In this document: piece by piece, positions 17,455 to 26,264 of the stretch
Numbering within the stretch: the first letter of the stretch is position 1
Layout of the letters: each line of letters starts with the position of its first letter
Assembly (NCBI RefSeq): GCF_916858655.1
Contig: NZ_CAKASL010000001.1
Coordinates: forward strand, 1,488,001-1,552,000
Direction of reading: 5' to 3'
Source of the DNA: Aeromicrobium sp. Leaf350
GTDB lineage: Bacteria > Actinomycetota > Actinomycetes > Propionibacteriales > Nocardioidaceae
Length of the DNA: 64,000 nucleotides
The notes under the pieces: generated by a model
Databases searched by the model: none
Told to the model about the DNA's origin: nothing
Seen by the model: only the letters and a program-made list of their open reading frames with translations
Translations under genes and position numbers: made by a program

Positions 17455-18524
17455 CCTCCACGTCCTTCCCGGTTGACCGAGACGAGCAACCAGATGAGAT
17501 ACGGCGCGCCGATCGCGCCGGTGATGACGCCGGTCGGCAGCTGCGAGGGCAGCGCGTGCTGGGCCACCAGGTCGGCGGTCAGCACGATGATGGCGCCCAC
17601 GAACGCCGCGGCCAGCAGCCCCGAGCCGCCGGCGCCGACCAGTCGTGCGGCGATGGGGCCGGCGATCAGGGCGACGAAGGCCATCGGCCCCGCGGTCGCG
17701 GTGGCCAGCGCGATCAGCACGACCGCCGTCAGCATGAGGGCCACGCGCATGGGCTCGACGCGGGCGCCCAGCGCCTTGGCCGTGTCGTCGCCGAGCTCCA
17801 GGGCCGAGAGCTGGCGGCTGAGCACGAACACGATCGGCAGCACGATCGCGAGGCTCACGAGCAGCACGCGCAGCTCGGTGTCGCCCGCCTGTCCGACCGC
17901 GCCGACGAGCCACGTCATCGCCTCGCGGGCGTTGTAGAGGTCAGCGCGGGAGAGCACGTAGCCCGACCCGGCGAGGAAGAACTGGCTGACGCCGATGCCG
18001 ATCAGGATGAACCGGTAGCCCGTGATGCCGTCGCGCCAGGCGAGCACGTAGACCAGGAACGCCGCGACCAGGGCTCCGACGAGGGCCGCGACCGAGACGA
18101 GCTCGCCCTGGAAGTTCAGCATCACGATCGAGCCGACCGCGAAGAAGCTCGCTCCCGAGGACACACCGACGAAGTCGGGCGAGGCCAGCGGGTTGGCGAG
18201 CAGGCGCTGGAAGATGATGCCCGCCAGGCCCATCGCGAGGCCGACCGCGAGCGCCGTGGCGGCGGTGGGCAGACGCAGGTCGCGCACGACGTAGTTGATG
18301 CCACCATCGGACTCGAAGCCGAACGTCGCCCTCACGACCTCCCACGGCGTGACCGTGAAGCTGCCGATCATCATCGTGCCGACGAAGAGGGCGAAGGCAA
18401 CCGCGGCGAGCACGAGGGTCACGCCGATCGTGCGGCTGCGACGCAGCAGCCGCGCCCGCACGATCACCGAGTGGGTGTCGGGCGCCTCGGCCGCGGGCGC
18501 GGGATCGCGCTCGAGGAGGGCCAT
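17451..18524 (-). CDS. Iron-siderophore ABC permease (FepG/FecD type)
   Basis: 357 residues with about nine or ten transmembrane segments. LRLPTAATALAVGLAMGLAGIIFQRLLANPLASPDFVGVSSGA matches the BtuCD/FecCD permease family, including the region contacting the ATPase. It forms a heterodimeric channel with the neighbouring permease. The start ATG shares one nucleotide with the upstream stop codon (TGATG), and the end overlaps the ATPase start by 4 nt. Confidence 0.93.
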   Translation of the reverse strand: MALLERDPAPAAEAPDTHSVIVRARLLRRSRTIGVTLVLAAVAFALFVGTMMIGSFTVTPWEVVRATFGFESDGGINYVVRDLRLPTAATALAVGLAMGLAGIIFQRLLANPLASPDFVGVSSGASFFAVGSIVMLNFQGELVSVAALVGALVAAFLVYVLAWRDGITGYRFILIGIGVSQFFLAGSGYVLSRADLYNAREAMTWLVGAVGQAGDTELRVLLVSLAIVLPIVFVLSRQLSALELGDDTAKALGARVEPMRVALMLTAVVLIALATATAGPMAFVALIAGPIAARLVGAGGSGLLAAAFVGAIIVLTADLVAQHALPSQLPTGVITGAIGAPYLIWLLVSVNREGRGG

Positions 18525-19585
18525 CAGAGCTCCGCCACGTTCTTGCGCCGGATCAGGAAGGCGAAGGCAGGAGCACCGAGGAGTCCGAGGACGACCCCGA
18601 CCTGGACCTCGCCGGAGAACTGGATCATCCGGCCGAGGATGTCGGCGGTCAGGAGCACGATGGGGCTGAGCAGCAGCGAGTAGGTCATGATCCAGCGGTA
18701 GTCGGGGCCGCAGATGGCCCGCGCCATGTGCGGCACCACCAGGCCGATGAAGACGATCGGGCCGCACGCCGCGGTGGCGCCGCCGGCCAGCAGCACGACG
18801 ATGACGAACAGCAAGCCTCGCGTGCGTCCGACGCGCTGGCCCAGCGCCGTCGCGACGTCGTCGCCGAGGGCCAGCCCGTTGAGCCAGCGGCCGGTGAACA
18901 GCGCGATGACGACGCCGGCCACCAGGAACGGTGCGGTCTGCTCGACGATGGGCCAGTACCGACCAGCCAGCGAGCCGACCTGCCAGAACCGCAGCTCGTT
19001 GAGCGCGTCGGCATTCACCATCGTGACGCCCGTGGTGATCGAGTAGCAGCCGGCGCTGACCGCGGCTCCGGCCAGCGCGAGCTTGATGGGGGTGGCTCCC
19101 TCGCGCCCGAACGACGCGACCCCGTAGACGATGGTCGTCGCGACCCCGGCACCCACGAAGGCCCACCAGATGTAGGTGGTGACGTCGGACTGGCCGACGA
19201 CCATGATCGAGATGACGACCGCGGCGGCGGCGCCGGAGTTGATACCCATGATCCCGGGGTCCGCCAGGGCGTTGCGGGTCAGGCCCTGCAGGATCGCGCC
19301 GGCCATGCCGAGCGCCGCGCCCGCCAGCAGGCCGAGGACCGTGCGCGGCAGCCGCAGGTCGCGGATCACGACCTCGTCGGTGTTGGACGGGTCGTGGTGG
19401 AACGCCGCGTCCCAGATCGTGCCGAACCCCACGCCGCGCGAGCCGAAGACGATGCTCAGGAAGGTGACGGCCAGCAGCACGCCGAGCAGGACCAGCAGGC
19501 CGGCGCTCAGGCCGGCCGTCGATCGGTGCTCGGGCCGCGGCGCGGGCGTCGCGGACGCCGGCGGTGCGGAGCTGGTCGTGGTCAC
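18524..19585 (-). CDS. Iron-siderophore ABC permease (FepD/FecC type)
   Basis: 353 residues. A Pro/Ala-rich cytoplasmic N-terminus is followed by about nine membrane segments. LRLPRTVLGLLAGAALGMAG and LADPGIMGINSGAAAA are the family motifs. First gene of the three-gene importer operon; no periplasmic/lipoprotein binding protein is encoded here, so that component must be elsewhere. A DtxR/IdeR-type box lies 17 nt upstream, implying repression when iron is plentiful. The GTG start is preceded by TATCGT about 8 nt upstream. Confidence 0.93.
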   Translation of the reverse strand: MTTTSSAPPASATPAPRPEHRSTAGLSAGLLVLLGVLLAVTFLSIVFGSRGVGFGTIWDAAFHHDPSNTDEVVIRDLRLPRTVLGLLAGAALGMAGAILQGLTRNALADPGIMGINSGAAAAVVISIMVVGQSDVTTYIWWAFVGAGVATTIVYGVASFGREGATPIKLALAGAAVSAGCYSITTGVTMVNADALNELRFWQVGSLAGRYWPIVEQTAPFLVAGVVIALFTGRWLNGLALGDDVATALGQRVGRTRGLLFVIVVLLAGGATAACGPIVFIGLVVPHMARAICGPDYRWIMTYSLLLSPIVLLTADILGRMIQFSGEVQVGVVLGLLGAPAFAFLIRRKNVAEL

Positions 19586-19601
19586 AAGAGTCCACGATAA
19601 C

Positions 19602-19620
19602 TGAGGGAAGCCTCACCTGA
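19602..19620 (-). promoter_or_regulatory. DtxR/IdeR iron box
   Basis: The minus strand reads TCAGGTGAGGCTTCCCTCA, matching 14 of 19 positions of the consensus TTAGGTTAGGCTAACCTAA, with the central AGGC and flanking AGG/CCT conserved. It overlaps the expected promoter of the iron-importer operon. Confidence 0.78.
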
Positions 19621-19658
19621 CGGGTCGCGTGAGCAGAACCTCGGTCAGCTCCCGCCCG

Positions 19659-19702
19659 AAGGAACCCCTTTCGAGGCTCGCTCGTTCCTCGCTCGCACCT
19701 CA
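19659..19702 (-). repeat. TGAGGTGCG repeat, copy B
   Basis: The minus strand reads TGAGGTGCGAGCGAGGAACG followed by AGCGAGCCTCGAAAGGGG and TTCCTT. It contains tandem GAGCGAG units and a GAGG..CCTC pairing. Nearly identical to the copy at 35738-35782. Confidence 0.75.
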
Positions 19703-19715
19703 AGGGGCGAAGACG

Positions 19716-19753
19716 CACGAGGGCCCGCGACCGGGTGGTCGCGGGCCCTCGTG
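19716..19753 (-). terminator. Strong hairpin terminator after the fadB-like gene
   Basis: Perfect 17-bp stem: CACGAGGGCCCGCGACC (19716-19732) and its complement (19737-19753) around a GGGT loop. It lies 16 nt beyond the stop codon of the minus-strand fadB-like gene. Confidence 0.85.
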
Positions 19754-19768
19754 GTGATCAGGTGCGGA

Positions 19769-21955
19769 TCAGGCGAACTTCTCGCCGTTCTTCGCCTTCT
19801 CCAGCAGCAGCGCCGGCGGCTCGAAGCGGTCGCCGTAGGTGGCGGCCAGCTCCTGGGCCCGTGCCGTGAACGCCTCGACGCCGATGCTGCCGTCGGCAGC
19901 CTCGTAGCCGTTGATGTACTGGATCGCACCACCCTGCAGCGCCGGGAAGCCGATGCCGAAGATCGAGCCGATGTTGGCGTCGGGGATCGTGCGGAGCACG
20001 CCCTCCTCCAGGCACTTGACGGTCTCGAGGCTCATGATGAACGTCAGACGCTCCTTGAGGTCCTCGAAGTCCGGCTGCGTCTCGGCGACCGGGAACTCCT
20101 CGGCCAGGCCCGACCAGAGGCCGGTGCGCTTGCCGTCGACGTACTCGTAGAAGCCCGCGCCCTTGAGCCGGCTCGGACGCTCGATCTCGATCATGCGGTC
20201 GATGACGGCCTCGGCCGCGTGCGGCGTGTAGGTGCCACCCTCGGCCTCGACGGCCGCCTTCGACTCGTTGCGGATCTTGGTCATGAGCTCGAGGTTGAGC
20301 TCGTCGCTGAGCTGCAGCACCGGGGCCGGGAAGCCCGCGATGCTGGTGGCCCGCTCGATCGCCGCGGGGTTGACGCCCTCGGCGAGCATGCCGATGCCCT
20401 CGTTCACGAACGTGCCGATGACGCGGCTCGTGAAGAAGCCACGGCTGTCGCCGACCACGATGGGCGTCTTCTTGATCGCCTTCGTGTAGTCGATGACGCG
20501 CGCGATCGCCTCGGGGTTGGTCTTCTCACCCGCGATGATCTCGACCAACGGCATCTTGTCGACCGGGCTGAAGAAGTGGATTCCGATGAAGTCCTCGGGA
20601 CGGTCCACTCCCTCGGCGAGGATCGTGATGGGCAGGGTCGAGGTGTTCGAGCCGAGCAGCGCGTCCGGCTTCACGACCTTCTGCACCTCGGCGAAGACCT
20701 CGTGCTTGAGCTTGACCGACTCGAAGACGGCCTCGACGACGAAGTCGGAGCCCTCCAGGAGCGCGTAGTCGTCGGTGGGCGTGATGCGGGCGAGGATCTC
20801 GTCGCGCTTGGCCTCGGTCAGCTTGCCGCGCTGGACCTGCTTCTCGAGGAGCTTGACGGAGTAGTCCTTGCCCTTCTCGGCGGCCTCGAGGCTGACGTCC
20901 TTGAGGACGACCTCCATGCCGGCGCGCGCCGAGACGTAGGCGATGCCCGCGCCCATCATGCCGGCGCCCAGGACCGCGACCTTCTCGGCCTTGGTCGGCG
21001 GGATGCCCTCGGGGCGGCTGGCGCCCGCGTTGATGGCACCCAGGTCGAAGAAGAACGCCTGCGTCATGTTCTTGAACTGCTGACCGACGATCAGCTCGAC
21101 GAGGTAGCGCGACTCGATGCGCGTGGCCGTCTCGAAGTCCGTCGACGCACCCTCGACCGCAGCGGCGAGGATGTTGCGCGGCGCCTTGTAGGGCGCTCCC
21201 TTGGTCTGCTTGCGCAGCATGGCGGGGAAGGCCGGCAGGTTGGCCGCGAGCTTCGGGTTGGACGGCGTGCCGCCCGGCATCCGGTAGCCCTTGCGGTCCC
21301 ACGGCTGCGTGGCGGCCTCGGCGTCGCCCTGGACCGACTCGATCCAGGCCTTGGCCGCGCTGAGCAGCTCGTCGGCCGGGACGATCTCGTCGATCAGGCC
21401 GAGCTCCTTGGCCTTGGCCGGCTGCATGCGCGGACCCTGGAGCAGGATGTTCATGAGCGCGTCCTGCAGGCCGAACATGCGGACCGTGCGGGTCACGCCG
21501 CCGCCGCCGGGCAGCAGGCCGAGGGACACCTCGGGCAGGCCCAGCTCGAGGCGGATGTCGGCGACCACGCGGTGGTGGGCCGCGAGAGCGATCTCGAGGC
21601 CACCGCCGAGCGCCGCGCCGTTGATGGCCGCGACGACGGGCTTGCCCGCGGTCTCGAGCTTGCGCAGCGTGGCCTTGATGTCCTGCACCTCGTCGAAGAG
21701 GCGCTGGGCGTCGGCCGGCGTGGACTGGGTCATGAGCTTCAGGTCGCCGCCGGCGAAGAAGGTCTTCTTCCCCGACGAGATGATGACGCCCTTGATGGAG
21801 TCGGCGTCCGCGGCGATCTCGTCGACCAGGCGGTCGACGGCCTTGGCCATCGAGTCCGCGTAGGCCTGGTTCATCGTGTTCGCGGACTGCGACGGATCGT
21901 CGATGACGAGATTGACGATGCCGTCCTCGACCTCGTAACGCACTGCTTCAGTCAT
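19769..21955 (-). CDS. Bifunctional enoyl-CoA hydratase/3-hydroxyacyl-CoA dehydrogenase (FadB/FadJ type)
   Basis: 728 residues. The N-terminal crotonase domain (about 1-200) has KPVVAAINGAALGGGLEIAL and SLGLLPGGGGVTRTVRMFG. The dehydrogenase Rossmann domain begins at VAVLGAGMMGAGIAYVSARA (about residue 330), with GIHFFSPVDKMPLVEIIAGE and two C-terminal 6PGD-like domains. It catalyses hydration and NAD-dependent oxidation in beta-oxidation. AGGAGAG precedes the ATG, and the thiolase gene is 36 nt upstream in the same direction, so together they form a complete beta-oxidation core. Confidence 0.96.
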   Translation of the reverse strand: MTEAVRYEVEDGIVNLVIDDPSQSANTMNQAYADSMAKAVDRLVDEIAADADSIKGVIISSGKKTFFAGGDLKLMTQSTPADAQRLFDEVQDIKATLRKLETAGKPVVAAINGAALGGGLEIALAAHHRVVADIRLELGLPEVSLGLLPGGGGVTRTVRMFGLQDALMNILLQGPRMQPAKAKELGLIDEIVPADELLSAAKAWIESVQGDAEAATQPWDRKGYRMPGGTPSNPKLAANLPAFPAMLRKQTKGAPYKAPRNILAAAVEGASTDFETATRIESRYLVELIVGQQFKNMTQAFFFDLGAINAGASRPEGIPPTKAEKVAVLGAGMMGAGIAYVSARAGMEVVLKDVSLEAAEKGKDYSVKLLEKQVQRGKLTEAKRDEILARITPTDDYALLEGSDFVVEAVFESVKLKHEVFAEVQKVVKPDALLGSNTSTLPITILAEGVDRPEDFIGIHFFSPVDKMPLVEIIAGEKTNPEAIARVIDYTKAIKKTPIVVGDSRGFFTSRVIGTFVNEGIGMLAEGVNPAAIERATSIAGFPAPVLQLSDELNLELMTKIRNESKAAVEAEGGTYTPHAAEAVIDRMIEIERPSRLKGAGFYEYVDGKRTGLWSGLAEEFPVAETQPDFEDLKERLTFIMSLETVKCLEEGVLRTIPDANIGSIFGIGFPALQGGAIQYINGYEAADGSIGVEAFTARAQELAATYGDRFEPPALLLEKAKNGEKFA

Positions 21956-21991
21956 GTGTGTTCTGCTCTCCTGGAAAGTGTGAGGTCGGGG

Positions 21992-23206
21992 TCAGATGCG
22001 CTCGACGATGGTGGCGATGCCCATGCCGCCACCGATGCACAGCGTCGCCATGCCGTAGCGCTTCTCGCGGCGCTCCAGCTCGTCGACGAGGGTGCCGAGG
22101 ATCATGCCGCCGGTCGCGCCGAGCGGGTGGCCCATCGCGATCGCGCCACCGTTGACGTTGGTCTGCTCGTGCGGGTACTTGTCGAGGTCCTTCATGAGCT
22201 TCATCGCGACCGCGGCGAACGCCTCGTTGATCTCGATGAGGTCGATGTCCTCGATCGACAGGCCGGCCTTGTCGAGCGCCTTGCGGCACGCCGGGGCCGG
22301 GCCCGTGAGCATGATTGTGGGCTCGGACCCGATGACGGCGGTCGAGACGATGCGGGCGCGCGGGGTGAGGCCGTGGCGCTCACCGGCCTTCTCGTTGCCG
22401 AGCAGGACCAGCGAGGCGCCGTCGACGATGCCCGAGGAGTTGCCGGCGTGGTGGACGTGGTTGATCTTCTCGACGTCGACGTACTTCTCGAGCGCGACGG
22501 AGTCGAAGCCGGCGAAGTCGCCGAGGTCCTTGAAGGACGGCTTGAGGCCCGAGAGCGACTCGACCGTGGTGCCCTCGCGCACGAACTCGTCGTGGTCGAG
22601 GATCGGCAGGCCGTTGACGTCGTGCACGGGGACGATCGAGCGCGAGAAGTAGCCGTTGGCGATGGCCTTGGCGGCGCGCGCCTGCGACTCCGCGGCGAAC
22701 GTGTCGACGTCGTCGCGGCTGAAGCCCTCGAGCGTCGCGATCAGGTCGGCGCCGATGCCCTGGGGCACGAAGTCGGAGCGGAGCGCGGTCTGCGGGTCCA
22801 TGGCCCACGGTCCGCCGTCGGAGCCCATCGGCACGCGGCTCATCGACTCGACACCGCCGGCGATGATGAGGTCCTCCCAGCCGGACTTGACGCGCGAGGC
22901 GGCCTGGTTGACCGACTCCAGGCCCGAGCCGCAGAAGCGGTTCAGCTGGACGCCGGCGACCTGCTCGCCGAAGCCGGCGGCGATCACGGCGGTGCGCGAG
23001 ATGTCGGCACCCTGCTCGCCGACGGGCGACACGACGCCGAGGATGACGTCGTCGACCTCGTTCGGCTGCAGGTTGGGGTTGCGCTCGCGGAGCTCGTCGA
23101 GCAGTCCGGTCACGAGCGAGATCGGCTTGACCTCGTGGAGCGATCCGGTCTTCTTGCCGCGGCCACGCGGCGTGCGGATCGCGTCGTAGATGAAGGCTTC
23201 GGTCAT
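21992..23206 (-). CDS. Acetyl-CoA acyltransferase (thiolase)
   Basis: 404 residues. Nucleophile Cys92 is in [14 protein letters not shown], the His motif is [19 protein letters not shown], and the second Cys is in [13 protein letters not shown]. It cleaves 3-ketoacyl-CoA in the last step of beta-oxidation and is the lead gene of the operon with the fadB-like enzyme. A GTGACAC-N5-CTGTCAG operator sits 43 nt upstream, related to one before the CoA-transferase gene and one before the divergent MerR gene. Confidence 0.95.
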   Translation of the reverse strand: MTEAFIYDAIRTPRGRGKKTGSLHEVKPISLVTGLLDELRERNPNLQPNEVDDVILGVVSPVGEQGADISRTAVIAAGFGEQVAGVQLNRFCGSGLESVNQAASRVKSGWEDLIIAGGVESMSRVPMGSDGGPWAMDPQTALRSDFVPQGIGADLIATLEGFSRDDVDTFAAESQARAAKAIANGYFSRSIVPVHDVNGLPILDHDEFVREGTTVESLSGLKPSFKDLGDFAGFDSVALEKYVDVEKINHVHHAGNSSGIVDGASLVLLGNEKAGERHGLTPRARIVSTAVIGSEPTIMLTGPAPACRKALDKAGLSIEDIDLIEINEAFAAVAMKLMKDLDKYPHEQTNVNGGAIAMGHPLGATGGMILGTLVDELERREKRYGMATLCIGGGMGIATIVERI

Positions 23207-23248
23207 GAGTGGGTCCTCGCAGACGGGTGGAACGTGGCGGTCAGCATT

Positions 23249-23267
23249 GTGACACTACTACTGTCAG
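23249..23267. promoter_or_regulatory. Predicted operator of the thiolase operon
   Basis: GTGACAC-TACTA-CTGTCAG. It shares the flanking ATT and the frame GTGACA-N7-TGTCA with the site at 28620-28638. On the minus strand it is immediately followed by CACAAT, a possible -10. Confidence 0.55.
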
Positions 23268-23364
23268 CGTACTCGGACATCAGTCCTGGCGGTAGGCCCG
23301 GGGCGATGAACAGTCAGCGCAGACTGTACGCGCTCGACGGGCCGTGCGACAGGCGATCGCGACC

Positions 23365-23389
23365 GTGCCAGTGGAACTGGCACTATCCT
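23365..23389 (+). promoter_or_regulatory. MerR gene promoter with 19-bp palindrome
   Basis: GTGCCAGT-GGA-ACTGGCAC (23365-23383) is a perfect inverted repeat. It directly abuts TATCCT (23384-23389), which ends 7 nt before the ATG, so the regulator could bind between its own -35 and -10, the usual place for MerR proteins. Confidence 0.65.
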
Positions 23390-23396
23390 CGACCCG

Positions 23397-24125
23397 ATGA
23401 GCACCACCGACGAGCCCACCGCGGCCGACTCCCTGAGCGTCGAGCAGCTCGCGTCCCGGGTCGGCATGACGGTGCGCACCGTCCGCTTCTACGCGGGCCG
23501 CGGCCTCATCCCGCCGCCCCGGCGGGAGGGCCGCAACGGCTTCTACGGCCCTGACCACCTGGCGCGGCTCGAGCTCGTCCGCGAGCTCCAGGCGCACGGC
23601 CTCACGCTGTCGGCGATCGAGGGCTACCTCGAGCGCATCCCGGCCGGGGCCACGCCGGAGCAGGTCGCGCTGCACCGCACGCTGCTGGCGCCGTGGAGCC
23701 CCGACATGCCCGAGCAGATGGACCGCGCCACGCTCGAGGTGCGCTCCGGGCGAGCCCTGAGCGACGACGACCTCGACGTGCTGGTGGCGATCGGCATCGT
23801 CGAGCCCACGCCGGCCGAGGACGTCTTCCGGGTCGCCCCCGCGCACCTGGCGGTCGGCATCGGGTTCCTCGACGCGGGTCTCCCGGTCGCGGCCGCCCGC
23901 GCCTCCCGCCACATCGTGCTCGAGCACGGCACCCAGCTCGCCGAGCAGCTCACCGAGCTCTTCCGGCGCGAGGTGTGGCCGCACCTCAAGGCCTCGGGCC
24001 AGCCGCCGGAGGCCATCACCGCGATGGTCGAGCGCTTCAAGCCCCTCACGGTGCAGGCGCTCGTGTCGGCCTACGAGGACGCGGTCGACGAGCTCAAGCG
24101 CGACACCGTCCGCCGCCGCGCGTAG
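23397..24125 (+). CDS. MerR family transcriptional regulator
   Basis: 242 residues. Residues about 15-80 form the MerR winged helix (LSVEQLASRVGMTVRTVRFYAGRGLIPPP), followed by a dimerisation helix and a 130-residue C-terminal domain that is all-helical and Cys-poor, so not a metal sensor. It is divergent from the thiolase/fadB operon. A palindrome in its own promoter resembles those upstream of the thiolase and CoA-transferase genes, which suggests it controls acyl-CoA catabolism (inference). Probably leaderless. Confidence 0.9.
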   Translation: MSTTDEPTAADSLSVEQLASRVGMTVRTVRFYAGRGLIPPPRREGRNGFYGPDHLARLELVRELQAHGLTLSAIEGYLERIPAGATPEQVALHRTLLAPWSPDMPEQMDRATLEVRSGRALSDDDLDVLVAIGIVEPTPAEDVFRVAPAHLAVGIGFLDAGLPVAAARASRHIVLEHGTQLAEQLTELFRREVWPHLKASGQPPEAITAMVERFKPLTVQALVSAYEDAVDELKRDTVRRRA

Positions 24126-24271
24126 GGGCTGACCAGAGTCGGCGCAGACACCGTCTCGTGATCCTGGTCCCCCACGATGCTGTGATCCCTGGCGGAGCGC
24201 CTGAGGTGGGTCGTTGCGAAGTGTCAGGCAGGACTGGGATGTTCGACTCACCGACCACGAGAAGAGCTTCC

Positions 24272-24748
24272 ATGCGATCCCTGACTCATTGCTGCCTGTG
24301 CCTGGCGATCCTCCTCGGGCTGATGGCCTCCACCAGCAGTTCGTCAGCAGCATCGGAAGACACGCCGCACGCTCTCACCTCCGCGGAGGTCACTGCAGCG
24401 AAGGACGCCGGCTTGATTGGTGACGTGCCGACCCAGACGAAGCAGGAGTTCCTGGAGGGAAGCCCCGCCAAGGCACCAGACCCCGCTGATGTTTGGTGTT
24501 TCGTCTACTCCACTGCCGCCGGTTGGCGGTTTCCGCTCGCCGGGGCGGCGATCGGTGCTGCGTGCCTGTTCACCCCCAAGTCGACAGGTCAGTCGCTCTA
24601 CAGCTGCTACAAGACTGCGCCGGTGAACCTGGGCTACGGTCTCGTGGCGAAGTACGGTGCGAAGGGCGTCTATCGGTCAGGACGATGCCTCAAGGGTGAG
24701 TGGGGCTACCTGCACGGGAAGGGCAAGTGGTCGCAGCAGAAGGCGTGA
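24272..24748 (+). CDS. Secreted protein of unknown function with a Cys-containing C-terminal half
   Basis: 158 residues. A signal peptide is clear: MRSLTHCCLCLAILLGLMAS, then a Ser-rich stretch with probable cleavage after SSAA. The mature part has a charged, helical N-terminal half and a C-terminal half with four Cys, a hydrophobic Gly/Ala stretch (LAGAAIGAACLF) and a Tyr/Gly-rich end (GYGLVAKYGAKGVYRSGRC). Codon use is less GC-biased than in neighbours, hinting at acquisition. I recognise no family. It is followed 98 nt later by a small membrane protein. An in-frame ATG at 24239 is an alternative start. Confidence 0.65.
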   Translation: MRSLTHCCLCLAILLGLMASTSSSSAASEDTPHALTSAEVTAAKDAGLIGDVPTQTKQEFLEGSPAKAPDPADVWCFVYSTAAGWRFPLAGAAIGAACLFTPKSTGQSLYSCYKTAPVNLGYGLVAKYGAKGVYRSGRCLKGEWGYLHGKGKWSQQKA

Positions 24749-24846
24749 GCAGCGTCGAGGTCCCGCGGTACTCGTCGACCTCGCGCGACACTTCACCACG
24801 GCGCGACCTGCCCATGTCGAGCGGACCGTACGGAGAGCACATCACC

Positions 24847-25113
24847 ATGAGACGCCGAACCGGCCGAGACCACCCGCGTGCGGACGTCGGACTCACGCAC
24901 TTGGACCTCAGCACGCTCGCCGCGTGCGTCGTCATCCTCGCCCTGGCCGTAGCGATGTGGCGGCCCGTCAGCATCCTGGCAGGGACCTTGGGGATCATCC
25001 TCGCCCTGCGGGTGTGGACCCGCCGATCCACTACCTCGCAGACACTCTGGGCCCTGGTCTACCTCGGGGTGGCGGCCCTTGGTGTTGTCTGTTATCTGAT
25101 GGCGAGCGGCTGA
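24847..25113 (+). CDS. Small two-helix membrane protein
   Basis: 88 residues with a basic N-terminus (MRRRTGRDH) and two hydrophobic segments, LSTLAACVVILALAVAMW and a C-terminal LVYLGVAALGVVCYLMA, with a third weaker one between. GGAGAG lies about 11 nt upstream; an ATG at 24814 would add 11 residues. Possibly cotranscribed with the secreted protein. No family recognised. Confidence 0.5.
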   Translation: MRRRTGRDHPRADVGLTHLDLSTLAACVVILALAVAMWRPVSILAGTLGIILALRVWTRRSTTSQTLWALVYLGVAALGVVCYLMASG

Positions 25114-25195
25114 CTCACACGAGTTCATCGCCACTCGACCCGCCGGGTACCTGGAGCAAGGACACGACACCTCCACCGATCGACGCCGTGGCACT

Positions 25196-26254
25196 TCAGA
25201 TGACCGCCTCACGACTCGTCCGAGGACCGACGTAGGACTCGTCGAGGTCGGCTGCCCTGGGGCAGCCGAGGAGGGCGAGGGTGCTGTCGAGCTCGGCCAG
25301 CAGCTGCTCGAGCACGGCCTGCGCGCCGTCCACTCCTCCCCGCGCCAGGCCCCACAGCACGTGGCGTCCGACCAGCACGGCGTCCGCGCCGAGCGCGAGC
25401 GCCTTGGCGACGTCCCAGCCGCGCGTGATCCCGCCGTCGACGAGCAGGTCGACCGAGCCGCCCACGGCCTGCACGATCGGCACGAGCGCGTCGACCCCGG
25501 CCAGGGTCGTGTCGAGCTGTCGGCCTCCGTGGTTCGACACGATGATGCCGGCGGCTCCGGCGTCGACGGCCCGCTCGGCGTCGTCCGGCCGGAGCACGCC
25601 CTTCAGGACGACGGGCATTCCGGCCGCGTCGGCGAACTCGCCGATGTCGTCCCACGTGAGGCTCGGGTCGTGCATCGCGAAGAGCTGCTCGGTCGTGAGT
25701 GCCGGACCGGACGGGTTCAGGGCGATCGGGTGCTCGACCGTGAAGCCGGTGCGCTTGTCGCGCTCGCGCCAGCCGGCCACGGGGAAGTCGACCGTGATGA
25801 CGAGCGCCTCGTAGCCCGACTCCCTCGCCTGAGCGACGAGGTCGTGCGAGACCGCGCGGTCGCGGAAGACGTACAGCTGGAACCAGCGGTCCGAGCCCGG
25901 CGCGACCGCGTCCATCGACGCAGCGACGTCGGCGGGGCTCGTGGTGGTCTGCGACGACAGCACGTACAGCGACTCGGTGGCGGCAGCCGCCTCGGCGGTG
26001 CCGCGCTCGCCCACCTCGTGGGCGTGCTTCTGGTACGCCATCGGCGCCACCAGCACGGGGTGTGGGCGGTACCGGCCGAGCAGCGTCGTGCCGAGGTCGC
26101 GCTCGGAGACGTCGACGAGCACGCGCGGGTGCAGCGCGTAACGGCTCCACGACGCGAGGTTGTCGCGCAGCGTGAGCTCGGCCCCGGCGCCCCCGGCGAA
26201 GTAGCCGTGGGCACCGGGGCCGAGCAGTGCTTCCAGGTCGAGGGGATCGCTCAC
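25196..26254 (-). CDS. FMN-dependent alpha-hydroxy-acid oxidase/dehydrogenase
   Basis: 352 residues. The TIM-barrel FMN enzyme signature SNHGGRQLD with its catalytic His is present, together with PVLVAPMAYQKHAHEVGERG, WFQLYVFRD and VDGGITRGWDVAKALALGAD. Members oxidise L-lactate, glycolate, mandelate or longer 2-hydroxy acids. The short N-terminal region lacks a cytochrome b domain. It follows the acyl-CoA dehydrogenase gene by 10 nt in the same operon, so a 2-hydroxy acid from lipid or branched-chain breakdown is a reasonable guess. Confidence 0.9.
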   Translation of the reverse strand: MSDPLDLEALLGPGAHGYFAGGAGAELTLRDNLASWSRYALHPRVLVDVSERDLGTTLLGRYRPHPVLVAPMAYQKHAHEVGERGTAEAAAATESLYVLSSQTTTSPADVAASMDAVAPGSDRWFQLYVFRDRAVSHDLVAQARESGYEALVITVDFPVAGWRERDKRTGFTVEHPIALNPSGPALTTEQLFAMHDPSLTWDDIGEFADAAGMPVVLKGVLRPDDAERAVDAGAAGIIVSNHGGRQLDTTLAGVDALVPIVQAVGGSVDLLVDGGITRGWDVAKALALGADAVLVGRHVLWGLARGGVDGAQAVLEQLLAELDSTLALLGCPRAADLDESYVGPRTSREAVI

Positions 26255-26264
26255 CCTCGCCAGA

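Noticed and set aside
19751..23554. Very long (1267-codon) plus-strand open frame
   Set aside because: Lies opposite the fadB-like and thiolase genes, both complete with motifs; a codon-bias shadow.
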